Assembly (NCBI GenBank): GCA_036397455.1
Contig: DASWIX010000005.1
Location: 36,437-100,436 of the forward strand
Source of the DNA: JADFNB01 sp036397455
GTDB taxonomy: Bacteria; Gemmatimonadota; Gemmatimonadetes; Gemmatimonadales; GWC2-71-9
DNA length: 64,000 nt
Direction of reading: 5' to 3'
Shown one piece after another: positions 32,354 through 43,200 of this stretch (positions are counted from its first letter, which is position 1; each line of letters opens with the position of its first letter). The notes below the pieces were generated by a model. It did no database searches and had not been told where the DNA came from. It was given only the letters and a program-made list of their open reading frames with translations. The position numbers and the translations under genes are program-made.

Positions 32354-32836
32354 ATGCGGCGCGCGATAGGTGGTTTGTTCGGAGTGGCGCTCGCCGTCGC
32401 CCTGAGCGCCGGCACCGGGCTCGCGCAGGGACGCCCGCTCAGCGGCTTCGGGCGGCAGGACCTGACATTCGGCCCGCTGATTCCGGGGATCGCGACGACG
32501 GTGAGTCGACTCGACGCGGCCAACGCCGGGCAGTTCGAATTGCGCGGCACGAGGTTCGCGGAGGTGCAGCTTGAGTTGACACTGCCCGCCGCCCTGGTCG
32601 AGACTGGTGGAGCCTCACTTCCGTTATTGTTTAGCGCGGGCGACGGTGGATATTCCACCGATCCCGATATCGCGTCGGCCCAGTCGTTCGATCCGCGCGT
32701 ACCGCTGATCACCACGCTGTCGAACAACGGGCGATGCTACATTTTCCTGGGAGGCACCGCCGTGCCGGGCGGGCAGCAGCGAGCAGGTACCTATAGCGCC
32801 ACGATCACGGTGACCTTCTCGTATACGGGGGTTTGA
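32354..32836 (+). CDS. DUF4402-type secreted subunit 2
   Basis: A 160-residue secreted protein. The signal peptide (GGLFGVALAVALSAGTGLAQ) precedes a beta-sandwich with FGPLIPGIATTV matching the DUF4402 motif and a last strand TITVTFSYTGV. A Cys is present (GRCYIFLGG). It is probably a minor or adaptor subunit of the same fibre. Its stop overlaps the chaperone ATG (TGATG). Confidence 0.75.
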   Translation: MRRAIGGLFGVALAVALSAGTGLAQGRPLSGFGRQDLTFGPLIPGIATTVSRLDAANAGQFELRGTRFAEVQLELTLPAALVETGGASLPLLFSAGDGGYSTDPDIASAQSFDPRVPLITTLSNNGRCYIFLGGTAVPGGQQRAGTYSATITVTFSYTGV

Positions 32837-33684
32837 TGAGGATCCGGCGAATGATGATTCGGATGCGTCGGCCGGCCGCTCTCGCGGCCGGGGCGCTCGC
32901 GAGTTCGCCGGTGTTGCTCGACGCCGTGCTCGTGGCGCCACACGCCCTGTTCATCTCCCAACGGGCCCCGACCGGCGAGGTGTTCCTGGTCAACCAGGGC
33001 GACGCACCCGAAGAGGTCCGCGTCGAGCTCCGGTTCGGGTATCCCACGACGGATTCGACCGGCGGCATGACCATCGCGTTTCCCGAGGTGACACCCGAGC
33101 ATCCGTCCGCGGCGGCGTGGTTGCGCGCGTTTCCCCGCCGCGTGCGGGTTGAACCCGGACAGCGCCAACTCGTCCGGATCCTCGCGCGGCCGCCCGCTGA
33201 CCTCCCCGACGGCGAATACTGGTCGCGCCTCGTGGTCACGTCGCGCGCCGCCCAGCCCTCTGCCCTCGCGACGAGCGATTCCGGCGTCCAGGCAGGCATC
33301 ACGCTGGAACTTCGCACGATCACCTCGGTCACGTTTCGCAAGGGCGCGGTGACGACCGGCGTGCGGCTCGACGATTTCCGCGTCAGTGCCGAAAACGATA
33401 GCCTGGTGGCCTGGGTCGCGTTCGGGCGTGAAGGCAACGCGGCCTATCTCGGTCAGGTCATCTTCGAGGTCCTGGACGCGAACGAGCGGGTAGCCCTCGA
33501 ATGGCGGACCCCCATCGCGGTGTACTACGACCTCAACCGGCGTTTCGTGTTGCCGGTCGATTCGTTGCCGGCGGGCACGTACCGCGTGCGCCTGCGCCTG
33601 ACGACCGAACGGGACGACATCCCGATGAACAATGTGCTTCCTGCCGCCCCGGTCGAACGCAGCGTTGGCGTGGAGATCGGGTGA
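32836..33684 (+). CDS. PapD-like periplasmic pilus chaperone
   Basis: ATG 32836, sharing a base with the preceding stop, gives 282 residues. After a hydrophobic leader the first Ig-like domain contains VFLVNQGDAPEEVRVEL and YWSRLVVTSRA. The segment FPRRVRVEPGQRQLVRILAR aligns with the 'FxvxPxxxxlxPgxxqtiRi' G1-strand region of PapD-type chaperones. The C-terminal domain ends in a beta-rich segment. It would hold DUF4402 subunits by donor-strand complementation and deliver them to the usher. Sequence is divergent from classical FimC/PapD. Confidence 0.7.
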   Translation: MRIRRMMIRMRRPAALAAGALASSPVLLDAVLVAPHALFISQRAPTGEVFLVNQGDAPEEVRVELRFGYPTTDSTGGMTIAFPEVTPEHPSAAAWLRAFPRRVRVEPGQRQLVRILARPPADLPDGEYWSRLVVTSRAAQPSALATSDSGVQAGITLELRTITSVTFRKGAVTTGVRLDDFRVSAENDSLVAWVAFGREGNAAYLGQVIFEVLDANERVALEWRTPIAVYYDLNRRFVLPVDSLPAGTYRVRLRLTTERDDIPMNNVLPAAPVERSVGVEIG

Positions 33685-33685
33685 C

Positions 33686-34219
33686 ATGTCCGTCACCGCG
33701 CGGCTTCGCCTGATGGTTGCGACGCTCGTTCTGCTGACGAGCGCCGGTGGGTCCGCGGCGGCGCAGTCGGCGCTCATGACCGCATCGGCCGAGGTGTCCA
33801 CCATCGCCATCAGCATTTTCGGGAGTCAGCCTCTCGATTTCGGCGCGGTGATCCCGGGCGCGGCCACGCTGATCGATCCCAAGTCCGGCACCGCGGGCAT
33901 CTTCGAGATCCGCGGCGCGCGGCGCGCGGAGTTCACGCTGACGATGGCGCTGCCCACTCAGCTGACGACCGGCGGCGGGCCGCATACCATGCCGATCAGT
34001 TTCGGACCCAACGGCGGCTGCCACCGGAACCAGGACCAGCAGGCGAACTGCACCTACTACGATCCATCCAGCACCCTGGTCGCGAACCTCCGTGCCCCCC
34101 CATTTCCGAATAACACCTACTTCGTGTGGATCGGCGGCACGGTGTCCCCTTCACCGACCCAGTTCCCGGGTGTCTATACGGGCGTGATTTCGGCGTCGGT
34201 CGCCTACACCGGCAACTAG
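33686..34219 (+). CDS. DUF4402-type secreted subunit 3
   Basis: A 177-residue protein with a signal peptide (LMVATLVLLTSAGGSAAAQ), the motif DFGAVIPGAATL and a final strand GVISASVAYTGN, all as in subunit 1. Two cysteines (GGCHRNQDQQANCTYY) could form a disulfide loop, which might mark it as a tip or adhesin-like subunit; this is inference. The TAG stop shares a base with the GTG start of the usher gene. Confidence 0.78.
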   Translation: MSVTARLRLMVATLVLLTSAGGSAAAQSALMTASAEVSTIAISIFGSQPLDFGAVIPGAATLIDPKSGTAGIFEIRGARRAEFTLTMALPTQLTTGGGPHTMPISFGPNGGCHRNQDQQANCTYYDPSSTLVANLRAPPFPNNTYFVWIGGTVSPSPTQFPGVYTGVISASVAYTGN

Positions 34220-36807
34220 TGCCTCGCGGAGCCGTACTCCGACCGGCTCGATACCTCGCGGCGCTCGCGGTCCTCGCCCTCCCCGTCACCCCCACCCTCA
34301 GCACGGCTCAACAAGAGGCCGACTACGTCGAACTCCTGATCGACCTGAACATCGCCGGCGGACCCAACCAGATCGTCCTGGCGCTCGCCGGCGATACGGC
34401 CTTGTACCTCGGCGTGCGCGGGTTTCTGGAGCTTGCCGAGATCCGCATGACGGACTTCTTCCCACCGCGCCACCTGCGCGGCGTCGTGGACCCGGAGAAC
34501 CTCGGGTTCTGGTTCGACGGCGACAGTGCGCTCATCCACCGCGGCGTTGCAACCCGTCCACTCGACTCAGCCGCCGTCTTCTGGCGCGACAACGAGCTGT
34601 ACGCGGCGACGACCGTGCTCGAATGGGTGTTCGGCGTGTCCATCCGGGTGAACCGGGCCGACCTGTCCGCCCTCGTGACGCAGGCACCTCACCTCCCCGT
34701 GCTGCGGCGGATCCAGCGCGTGCGCCGCCGCGATCGCTACGATCGGACACGTATCGTGGTGCCGCCCGCCGTACCGGTTGCCAAACCGGACCGCCTGTTC
34801 GACGGGGCGGTGCTCGACTGGTCGGTCACGTCCCTGACTGAAGACCCGCTCGATGGTACGAGCCTGCAACTCGGGCTGGGTGCCCAGCTGCTCGGCGGCA
34901 GCGCCGTCGTCGAGCACGCCGAACGCCGCACGGCCACTGGTGGCACCCGCGAGACCGACGCCTCGTGGATTCGCGTGTGGCATACGACCCCCTACGTCCG
35001 GCAGGTCCGGGTCGGTGACGTCCTCGGCACGGGACGTGAGGCGCGGCTCATCCAAGGCGCATCCATGACCAACTCGCCCTTCCTGCGCCCGGCGGAGTTC
35101 GGGGCCGCGTCGCTCGATGGGTCACTTCCGCCCGGTTGGGAAGTCGAGTTGTACAGCAACCAGCGGTTGATCGGCGTCACGACGTCCGAGCCTGACGGCC
35201 TGTATCAGTTTCGCGTACCGGTTCGCTACGGCCCCAATCCGGTCGAGGTCATCGGATACGGGCCGCGCGGCGAGATCCGCCGCCTCGAGCGGACGTTCGA
35301 GATCGCGCAGGAGCGCATTCCGGGCGGCCAATTCGAGTATGGGGTCGGGGCGGGACGCTGTGCGATCGATCCCTGTCGCGCGCTCGCGAACGCCGACCTG
35401 CGGTACGGGATCACCGACTGGGTGACGATTCGGACCGGCGCGGACAGGTTCTGGCGCGATACGCTGCCCGATCTGTTTCATCCGTACGGGTCCGCGGCGG
35501 CGCAGGTGACACGCGCCGTCTCCGTCTCGGCTGAGGTGGTCGGCAATGCCTTCTGGGCCGCCCGCGCCGGGTTCGCACCCACGCCCAACCTCCAAACGGC
35601 AGCTGCACATACCCGGTTCGTCGGTGACGTCGACGTGCCACTCCTTGGATCGGCATTCGATCGGCACCGCACCGACCTGAGCTTCTTCTACCGACCGGGC
35701 TTCCTCGGGAAGGAAATATTCGCGCGCGCGGTCGCGTCCCGCGCCGTCGGCGACAGTCGAACCCGCGAGTCCGTGAGCCTCATCGGAACCACCCGGGTTT
35801 TCGGCTCGCGCCTCGATGGGGGCATGCGCATCCAACGAATCGACATGCCGCCACAACCACGGGCAACGTCCACCGCATTTGAGGCGCGGTTCTTTCACGT
35901 GTACACCGGATCGTACCGGTGGCTGCGTCGCACGCTGCTGCGGGGGAGCCTTGGATTGGACGTGGATTCCGGTTTCACCCACGTCGAATTCGGACTCAGC
36001 CGCGTCATCCAGAACTCCCTGCAAGTCGAGATCGGCACCAACTGGCGCCGTGGTCTACCCGGGGTCGCGCTGGAGATCGGGCTCACGGCGTCATTCTCCT
36101 TTGTGCGGGCGGTGAGCCGCAATCGGTTCTCGACCGCGGAGAACGTTCGTGGGACGCAGGTGGTCGAAGGATCCGTGCTCTGGGAGCGTCGCACCGGCCG
36201 CATCGGGTTCGGCGACGGGCGGGCACTCGGTCGTGCCGGGATGACCGGCATCGTATTCCTCGACCTCAACGGTAACGGCGCCGCCGATCCCGGCGAACCG
36301 CCGGTGCCGGATATTCGCCTGCGCATCGGCCCTTCCGGCGTGACGAGCGACGCGGCCGGCCGGTTCGAGGCGTGGGATCTTGTGCCCTTCGAAGCCTTGA
36401 TCGTCGAAGTCGACACGCTGTCGATCGGCGACCCGCTTTGGCTCCCCCTCGCCACGCGCTTCACGTTCCGCCCCGACCCGAACACGTTCACGTTACTCCC
36501 GCTCCCGTTCGTGCAAGCAGGGGAAGTATCGGGTCGGCTCACCATCGACAACGGGGCGCGCGCGCTCGCCGGCGTGCCACTCGTCCTCACCAACCTCACC
36601 ACCGGCGATCGCTACGAGACGGTCACCTACTCGGATGGCGGGTTCTACGTACTCGGCGTGCGGCCTGGCCGCTACGAGGTCATCGTGGACGACCGGGTGC
36701 TGGAGGCCCTTGGCGCGCGCCTCGAGCCGGCGGCGTTCGAGATCGGGCGGACGCGGGACGACGCGATCGTGGAAGGGGTCGACGTGCGGCTTGCGCGCGG
36801 AGGATAG
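34219..36807 (+). CDS. Usher-like outer-membrane protein
   Basis: GTG 34219 gives 862 residues with a signal peptide ending TLSTAQ. The size equals a fimbrial usher. Near residue 300, FGAASLDGSLPPGWEVELYS and GLYQFRVPVRYGPNPVEV closely match the plug/barrel region of ushers ('SGxLPPGWxvELYrNgqLi'). A barrel-like stretch covers about 370-665. From about 677 come two carboxypeptidase-regulatory/SdrD-like beta domains (FLDLNGNGAADPGEPPV, GGFYVLGVRPGRYEV), as in usher C-terminal domains. It would secrete and polymerise the DUF4402 subunits. The N-terminal chaperone-binding domain is divergent. Confidence 0.72.
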   Translation: MPRGAVLRPARYLAALAVLALPVTPTLSTAQQEADYVELLIDLNIAGGPNQIVLALAGDTALYLGVRGFLELAEIRMTDFFPPRHLRGVVDPENLGFWFDGDSALIHRGVATRPLDSAAVFWRDNELYAATTVLEWVFGVSIRVNRADLSALVTQAPHLPVLRRIQRVRRRDRYDRTRIVVPPAVPVAKPDRLFDGAVLDWSVTSLTEDPLDGTSLQLGLGAQLLGGSAVVEHAERRTATGGTRETDASWIRVWHTTPYVRQVRVGDVLGTGREARLIQGASMTNSPFLRPAEFGAASLDGSLPPGWEVELYSNQRLIGVTTSEPDGLYQFRVPVRYGPNPVEVIGYGPRGEIRRLERTFEIAQERIPGGQFEYGVGAGRCAIDPCRALANADLRYGITDWVTIRTGADRFWRDTLPDLFHPYGSAAAQVTRAVSVSAEVVGNAFWAARAGFAPTPNLQTAAAHTRFVGDVDVPLLGSAFDRHRTDLSFFYRPGFLGKEIFARAVASRAVGDSRTRESVSLIGTTRVFGSRLDGGMRIQRIDMPPQPRATSTAFEARFFHVYTGSYRWLRRTLLRGSLGLDVDSGFTHVEFGLSRVIQNSLQVEIGTNWRRGLPGVALEIGLTASFSFVRAVSRNRFSTAENVRGTQVVEGSVLWERRTGRIGFGDGRALGRAGMTGIVFLDLNGNGAADPGEPPVPDIRLRIGPSGVTSDAAGRFEAWDLVPFEALIVEVDTLSIGDPLWLPLATRFTFRPDPNTFTLLPLPFVQAGEVSGRLTIDNGARALAGVPLVLTNLTTGDRYETVTYSDGGFYVLGVRPGRYEVIVDDRVLEALGARLEPAAFEIGRTRDDAIVEGVDVRLARGG

Positions 36808-36832
36808 CGGTCGCGGCGCTTGATCCGGCCGG

Positions 36833-37780
36833 TCAGTCAGCGAGCCCGGGCACCTCCGCGGCACCCCGGGCACGCATCACCGCCCGCTCGATCGCCATGG
36901 CTGTCGCATCCTGCGCGAGTAGTTCCGCCATGACCGGCGACCCGACGGGAATGTCACCCGTGGCGACCGCGAAGACCACATCCCCATCCACCGCCGTTCC
37001 CACCGGCGTGATCCGCCACGACAGCGCATCCGCGGCCGCGCGCGCGACTTCCGCGAGGGCGGGCCGGTCCAGATCGCCGTTGGTCGCGACGACCACCAGG
37101 GTCGTATGGCCGAAAGGCGCCCCCACCGCGCCACCGGCGGCGAGAAGGGCGCGGGCGTCGGTGAACCCATCGTTCCCGCGGGCGCCCGCCAGAATGCGGC
37201 CAGCGGCATCCCGTACATCGCCGAACGCGTTCACCACGGCAAGCGCGCCCACTACCACGTCACCGGCCCGTACGGACCATGACCCGACACCACCCTTCAT
37301 CGCATGCCGGTGGCCCCGGGCCTTCCCCACGGTCGCGCCGGTCCCGGCACCAACGGAACCCTCGATGACGGTCGCGGTCGCCGCCTCGCACGCGGCGTAG
37401 CCCTCGTCCGGACCCGGCCATCGATCGTGCCGACCGAGTGGTGCCAGATCGAAGACGACAGCACTTGGGACGATCGGCACCGACGCCACGCCGACCGGAA
37501 AGCCTCGATCGCGTTCCGCCAGCCACCGCATGACGCCATCCGCCGCGCCAAGCCCGAAAGCGGACCCGCCCGCCAACAGGATGGCGTGGATGCGCGGAAC
37601 GATGTGTCGAGGGGAAAGGGCATCGAACTCGCGGGTCCCGGTCGCGCGGCCCCGCACGTACCCGGCCGCGCGCATCCCGTCGGCGGGACCGAGGACGACC
37701 GTACACCCGGTGGCCGCCTCCAGATCGGTCCAGTGCCCAACCAGGAGCCGACCCGCGTCGGTGACGGTCGGATCAGGCAA
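36833..37780 (-). CDS. P1 (S58/DmpA-like) family peptidase
   Basis: A 315-residue N-terminal-nucleophile-type hydrolase of the DmpA/NylC group. Seen are LAGGSAFGLGAADGVMRWL, GSVGAGTGATVGK, DVVVGALAVVNAFGDV and FGHTTLVVVATN. The last block is where these enzymes self-cleave; here the nucleophile would be a Thr (HTT), as in NylC-type members, rather than the Ser of DmpA. Substrate (D-amino-acid peptides, beta-peptides or amides) is not predictable. It begins 2 nt after the small zinc protein gene and is convergent with the usher gene. Confidence 0.88.
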   Translation of the reverse strand: MPDPTVTDAGRLLVGHWTDLEAATGCTVVLGPADGMRAAGYVRGRATGTREFDALSPRHIVPRIHAILLAGGSAFGLGAADGVMRWLAERDRGFPVGVASVPIVPSAVVFDLAPLGRHDRWPGPDEGYAACEAATATVIEGSVGAGTGATVGKARGHRHAMKGGVGSWSVRAGDVVVGALAVVNAFGDVRDAAGRILAGARGNDGFTDARALLAAGGAVGAPFGHTTLVVVATNGDLDRPALAEVARAAADALSWRITPVGTAVDGDVVFAVATGDIPVGSPVMAELLAQDATAMAIERAVMRARGAAEVPGLAD

Positions 37781-37782
37781 GG

Positions 37783-37965
37783 CTAGGCCCGCGACGGCAC
37801 GCCCGGTTGGCCGCCCTGTTTAGCCGCGCACGCCTTGCACAACGTCACGCCGCGGAACGAGCAGATGAGGCAGATAAACGTGCCGCAATCGGCACAGGGA
37901 TATCCTTCCGACGCACGCTCTTCGTTCCCGCACGCCCGGCAGACCATGGCATCGGTTTCGGGCAT
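37783..37965 (-). CDS. Small zinc protein with four CxxC motifs
   Basis: A 60-residue protein with eight cysteines in four CxxC pairs (CRAC, CADC, CLIC, CKAC), enough for two zinc sites in the style of a small B-box or double zinc ribbon. A strong ribosome-binding site (GAGGAGGT) stands before ATG 37965, 12 nt after the response-regulator stop. Function is unknown; a protein-interaction or nucleic-acid role is possible. Its position between a sigma-54 activator and a peptidase suggests co-expression only. Confidence 0.75.
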   Translation of the reverse strand: MPETDAMVCRACGNEERASEGYPCADCGTFICLICSFRGVTLCKACAAKQGGQPGVPSRA

Positions 37966-37977
37966 CCTGACCTCCTC

Positions 37978-39321
<1,344 letters not shown>

Positions 39322-39330
39322 GGTTCGTGC

Positions 39331-40218
39331 CTAGGGAACGAGTACGCGTAACGCACCGGGCAACACGTCGACCGCGAATGGCGTATCGCCTGCTTGTTCA
39401 CCGTCGAACTGGACCGGCTGCACCGGCTCGGTTGCGATCTGGATTTCCCTGCCGCGCAAATGCCGGATGCGCCCGGTGGCATCGTCGCCGACGCGCGCGA
39501 TCTGCCAGACGACGGCGAGACTCTGCCGCAGCCCCTCGGCACGGAACATCAGGACGTCGAGCTGGCCGTCGTCGAACGCAATGCCGTTGCGGAACCGAAA
39601 GTAGGGCGGAATGAACTCCCCACAGTTGGCGACGAGAATGGTGGCGGCCGCGCCTTCGTAAACCGTCCCATCGATCGTGGCGCGATACTGGTTGTTCCGC
39701 ACGATGCGCGCGCTGTTCCACGCATGAGCGAGATACGCCGCCGTGCGCCAGCGGCGCTTCGCGGCGGCGGTCGTCCCCGCCATGACCGTGGCATCGAACC
39801 CCGCGCCGCTGGCGACCGCGAAATAGCGCGGCCCGTCGGGACGGGCGAGCCGTCCGAGATCGACGGCTCGGGGTCTCCCGCGCGCAACCACGAGCGCGGC
39901 CTTGGTCGGATCGCGCGGCAGCCGCAGGTTGCCGGCGAGCACGTTGCCGGTCCCGCCCGGGATCAGGCCGATCAACACATCGTGGCCCATCGCGCCGCGG
40001 ACGGCTTCCATGGCGGTCCCGTCGCCGCCGTACACCGCGATCCGCTCGATCCCGTCGTTCACCGCCATGCGCGCCAGGTCGGCGGCGTGCTCGGGTCGGT
40101 CCGTGCCGACGACGTCGACTTCCCACCCCTCGCGGGCGAGGACGGTTGAAACCGTGCCGACCACCGAGGGGTCGGTACGCGCCGCCATCGGGTTCATGAT
40201 CAACAGCACGCGCGCCAT
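39331..40218 (-). CDS. Diacylglycerol/lipid kinase family protein
   Basis: ATG 40218 gives 295 residues starting MARVLLIMNPMAART. Further family motifs are YGGDGTAMEAV, GLIPGGTGNVLAGN and the late FDGEQAG. This is the DAGK catalytic fold shared by YegS, DgkB and sphingosine kinases, which phosphorylate membrane lipids. The lipid substrate is not predictable. It is coupled to tamB (TGATG) and lies 9 nt before the response regulator gene. Confidence 0.88.
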   Translation of the reverse strand: MARVLLIMNPMAARTDPSVVGTVSTVLAREGWEVDVVGTDRPEHAADLARMAVNDGIERIAVYGGDGTAMEAVRGAMGHDVLIGLIPGGTGNVLAGNLRLPRDPTKAALVVARGRPRAVDLGRLARPDGPRYFAVASGAGFDATVMAGTTAAAKRRWRTAAYLAHAWNSARIVRNNQYRATIDGTVYEGAAATILVANCGEFIPPYFRFRNGIAFDDGQLDVLMFRAEGLRQSLAVVWQIARVGDDATGRIRHLRGREIQIATEPVQPVQFDGEQAGDTPFAVDVLPGALRVLVP

Positions 40219-43200
40219 CAGTAGCGCCGCTCCCAGAGAAGATCCATGCCAACCTGGTAGCGAGAGGGTTGGCCCACCGACGTGAAGCAACTCAGCAGCG
40301 GTTCCGCGCTGGCGGACAATCGCCACGAGCGACTCATCCTGAAATCGAGCGTGCCGCCGACGTTGCCGAAGGTGAACGTTTCGTTGGGACAGATGCGCGG
40401 ATTGAGGGAAAGAAACCAGCGCTCGCCGATTTGCCGTCCGAGCGCGATCTCGGCGCCGGCAAAGCCGACCCCCTGTCCGCCAAACTCGGGCCGGATCTCG
40501 AAGTAGTCCAGCGGCACACCAAGGTCGGCGATGAGCGCACCGCCGAACTGACCGGTGACGCGGGCCGCAATGCTCGATGCGGATTGTTGGAGTCCGTACT
40601 GTCCCACCCGCCCACCGGCCGCCTGCGCGCTGGGCGCTCCAAACACGAGGTAGGAGATGATCTCCGTCTCCGACAACGGTGGCTGCAGGTCGCTGGACAA
40701 CGTCAGCGTCGGCACAAAGATCGTTCCCCCGACATGCACGAAAACCACTACGGGATCGCCGCGCACATCGCGCAATTGGTGTCTGGCATCGATGTCGAGC
40801 GCCGCATTGAGATCGGGCGTCCCAAAATAGCGCACGACCCCTTGCGTCACCGTGAAGTCCTTCACGATCGTGGGCAGCAGCGGCAACCGATAGGTCCCGC
40901 GCGGCGTTTGCAGGGTTCCGTCGATGCGGTATTGCCGCCCGCGCTTCCCAACGGTGACGTCACCGGTCAGCTGGATGTCGGCTTCGGTCGAGCGCAACCG
41001 TACGTCGCTCCCCATGGTCAGGGCCAACGAGTCCACGCGTAAACTGTCCAGGAATCGGTTCTGAAACGCCGTGCCCAGCCCCTGACCCTTGATCAGCGCC
41101 GCGGTCGCGGAATCGAATCCGAACGCGGTGTCCTCGAGGCTGAGAATGTCTTTTTCGACGATGTCGGCGAAGTGCACGACCCCCTGTGTGATCGTTCCAC
41201 GACCTGTCAGCGCCGCGCCGAACACCGGCCCGCGCAATTGCACATCGCCCGAAACCGTCATCGTGAGGAAGTCCGGTAACGCCAGCGCGAAGAACCGCTG
41301 GGCACGCAGGTCGAGTCCCAACACCGGACGGGTGAGGCCCTCGAGCTGGATGAACCCGGTGACCGTGGCCATCCCACCGCCCGACCACGTCGAGAGCGAA
41401 TCGACCCGCACCGTATCGCCGGCAAACGTGAGGGCGCCGTTCAGCCGCTCGTGCCGGACGCCGATGCCGGGGAACGTCGCCGCACCGTCCCGGACAGTAA
41501 GCGTCCCCGTGAGCTGGGGGCGATCCCACGATCCGGTGATGCCAAGATCGGCCCAGAACCGGCCACCCATGTTGCGTACCTGCGGATTGACCGCGTTGAG
41601 CAGGCCGAGGTCGACGCCGTCGGCGCGTGCGCGCACCATGATCGGGCCGGGGAGTTCGCGTCTGATCGCCTCGCGCAGGGCGAGATCGACCGGCAGTTTG
41701 ACCTCGACGGTGAGAATTTCCTCGCCGATGCGCACGAGTTGCATGAGCCCTTCCAGCTGTCGCTCAGCGTAGTGGACCCGGGCGTTGGTGAGCGGAGCGC
41801 GAAACTCGTCGACGACACCGTTGCGCACCTGGAGAGCGGCGTCGATCACCGGCGCCCGCGCGGTCCCGCCGAGCGTCAGCGTCCCGCTCATCTCGCCGGA
41901 CACCACCCCAAGCGGCAACTGCAGGAAGGCGCGGACGTCTTCCACTTGCAACCCGCCGATCGACCCTCGCAGCGTTCCGGGTCCGCGCCGCGGAACGATG
42001 CCGCCGAACTCGATTTGGGATCGCCCGGTTGCCGTTCGCCACGCGATGCGATCGAGCGTCACGGCGCTGTCGTCCAGGGTGACGGCCGCGCCGCGCTCGA
42101 GAAACCAGATGTTCGCCGCGAGCAGCAGCGCCGCGGAGTCGAACTGAACCGTCACCGCGCCGGGGATGCGCTCGATGGTGCCACCGGCAAGAAACGCGGC
42201 ATCACGCCCCGCGCTGGCGCGGGCAAACCAGGTGGCATGCTCGATCGACCCGCGCAGCCGGCCCTCTAACCCCTCGAACCCGAGACGGGCGACCGCCAGG
42301 GACTCCGCCTCGACGTCCAGCGTCATGCCCGTGCCGCCGCGGAACCATTCGCCGGACGCACGCATGGACGGCAGGAAGTACTCGTGCCAGCGGATGTCCG
42401 TCCCCTCCACGCGCCCGCGTATCACGTAGTCATCGAGTGCGCCAACGATCTCGATGACCGCGCTGCCCGATCCGCCTACCGTATCCTCGCGAGCCAGAAC
42501 CGGAGTCATCCCGGCCGCGAACAGCCCAAGCGGTGCGACCGCCCGTGCGGAATCGACCGTGATGTTGATGACAATCGCACCTTGACGCGGCGCCGCGAAC
42601 GTCAACCCCCCCCCTCCGTCCACCGTGAGGCCAGGGCCCCACGCGCGCAGGGTGTCCACCACCAGCATGGTCTCGGCCCGGTGTACCGCCACCAACGCGC
42701 TGTCGAACGCCACCCCCGCAAGGGTCGTGATGCCAAACCCCACTTCGACATCGATGGCCGGGCCGCTCAAGGTGTCCAGCACGAACGACCCGCGCGCGCG
42801 GCCCGAAAAGCGAGAGCGCGGGGCGAGGGAATCCGCGGGGATCAGCCGGAGCGAGTCGAAGCGCGCGTCGAGATTCCGCATTCCGCGTTGTGACGGGGTC
42901 AACACGGCGATGCCGCCACCGACCAGGGTACCGTGCGGTCCGCGGAGTTCGGCAGCGACGCCGAGCGAGTCGAGATACCCGTCCACTGCAACGCGACCCG
43001 CGAACGCTCCGACCAGCGGGGCCGCGGGATAACTCGGACGCAGACCGTCGAACTGCAGGGAGTCGACGGTGAGATCCGCCCACACACCGACAGGATCGGT
43101 ACGTGAGTCGACTCGGATCATGCCGCGCGTCACCGTCTGCGGCAACGTCCCATCCCGGTGTCGCGTCTCGCCAATGAACGCCCAGTTCTGCCACGGTCCG

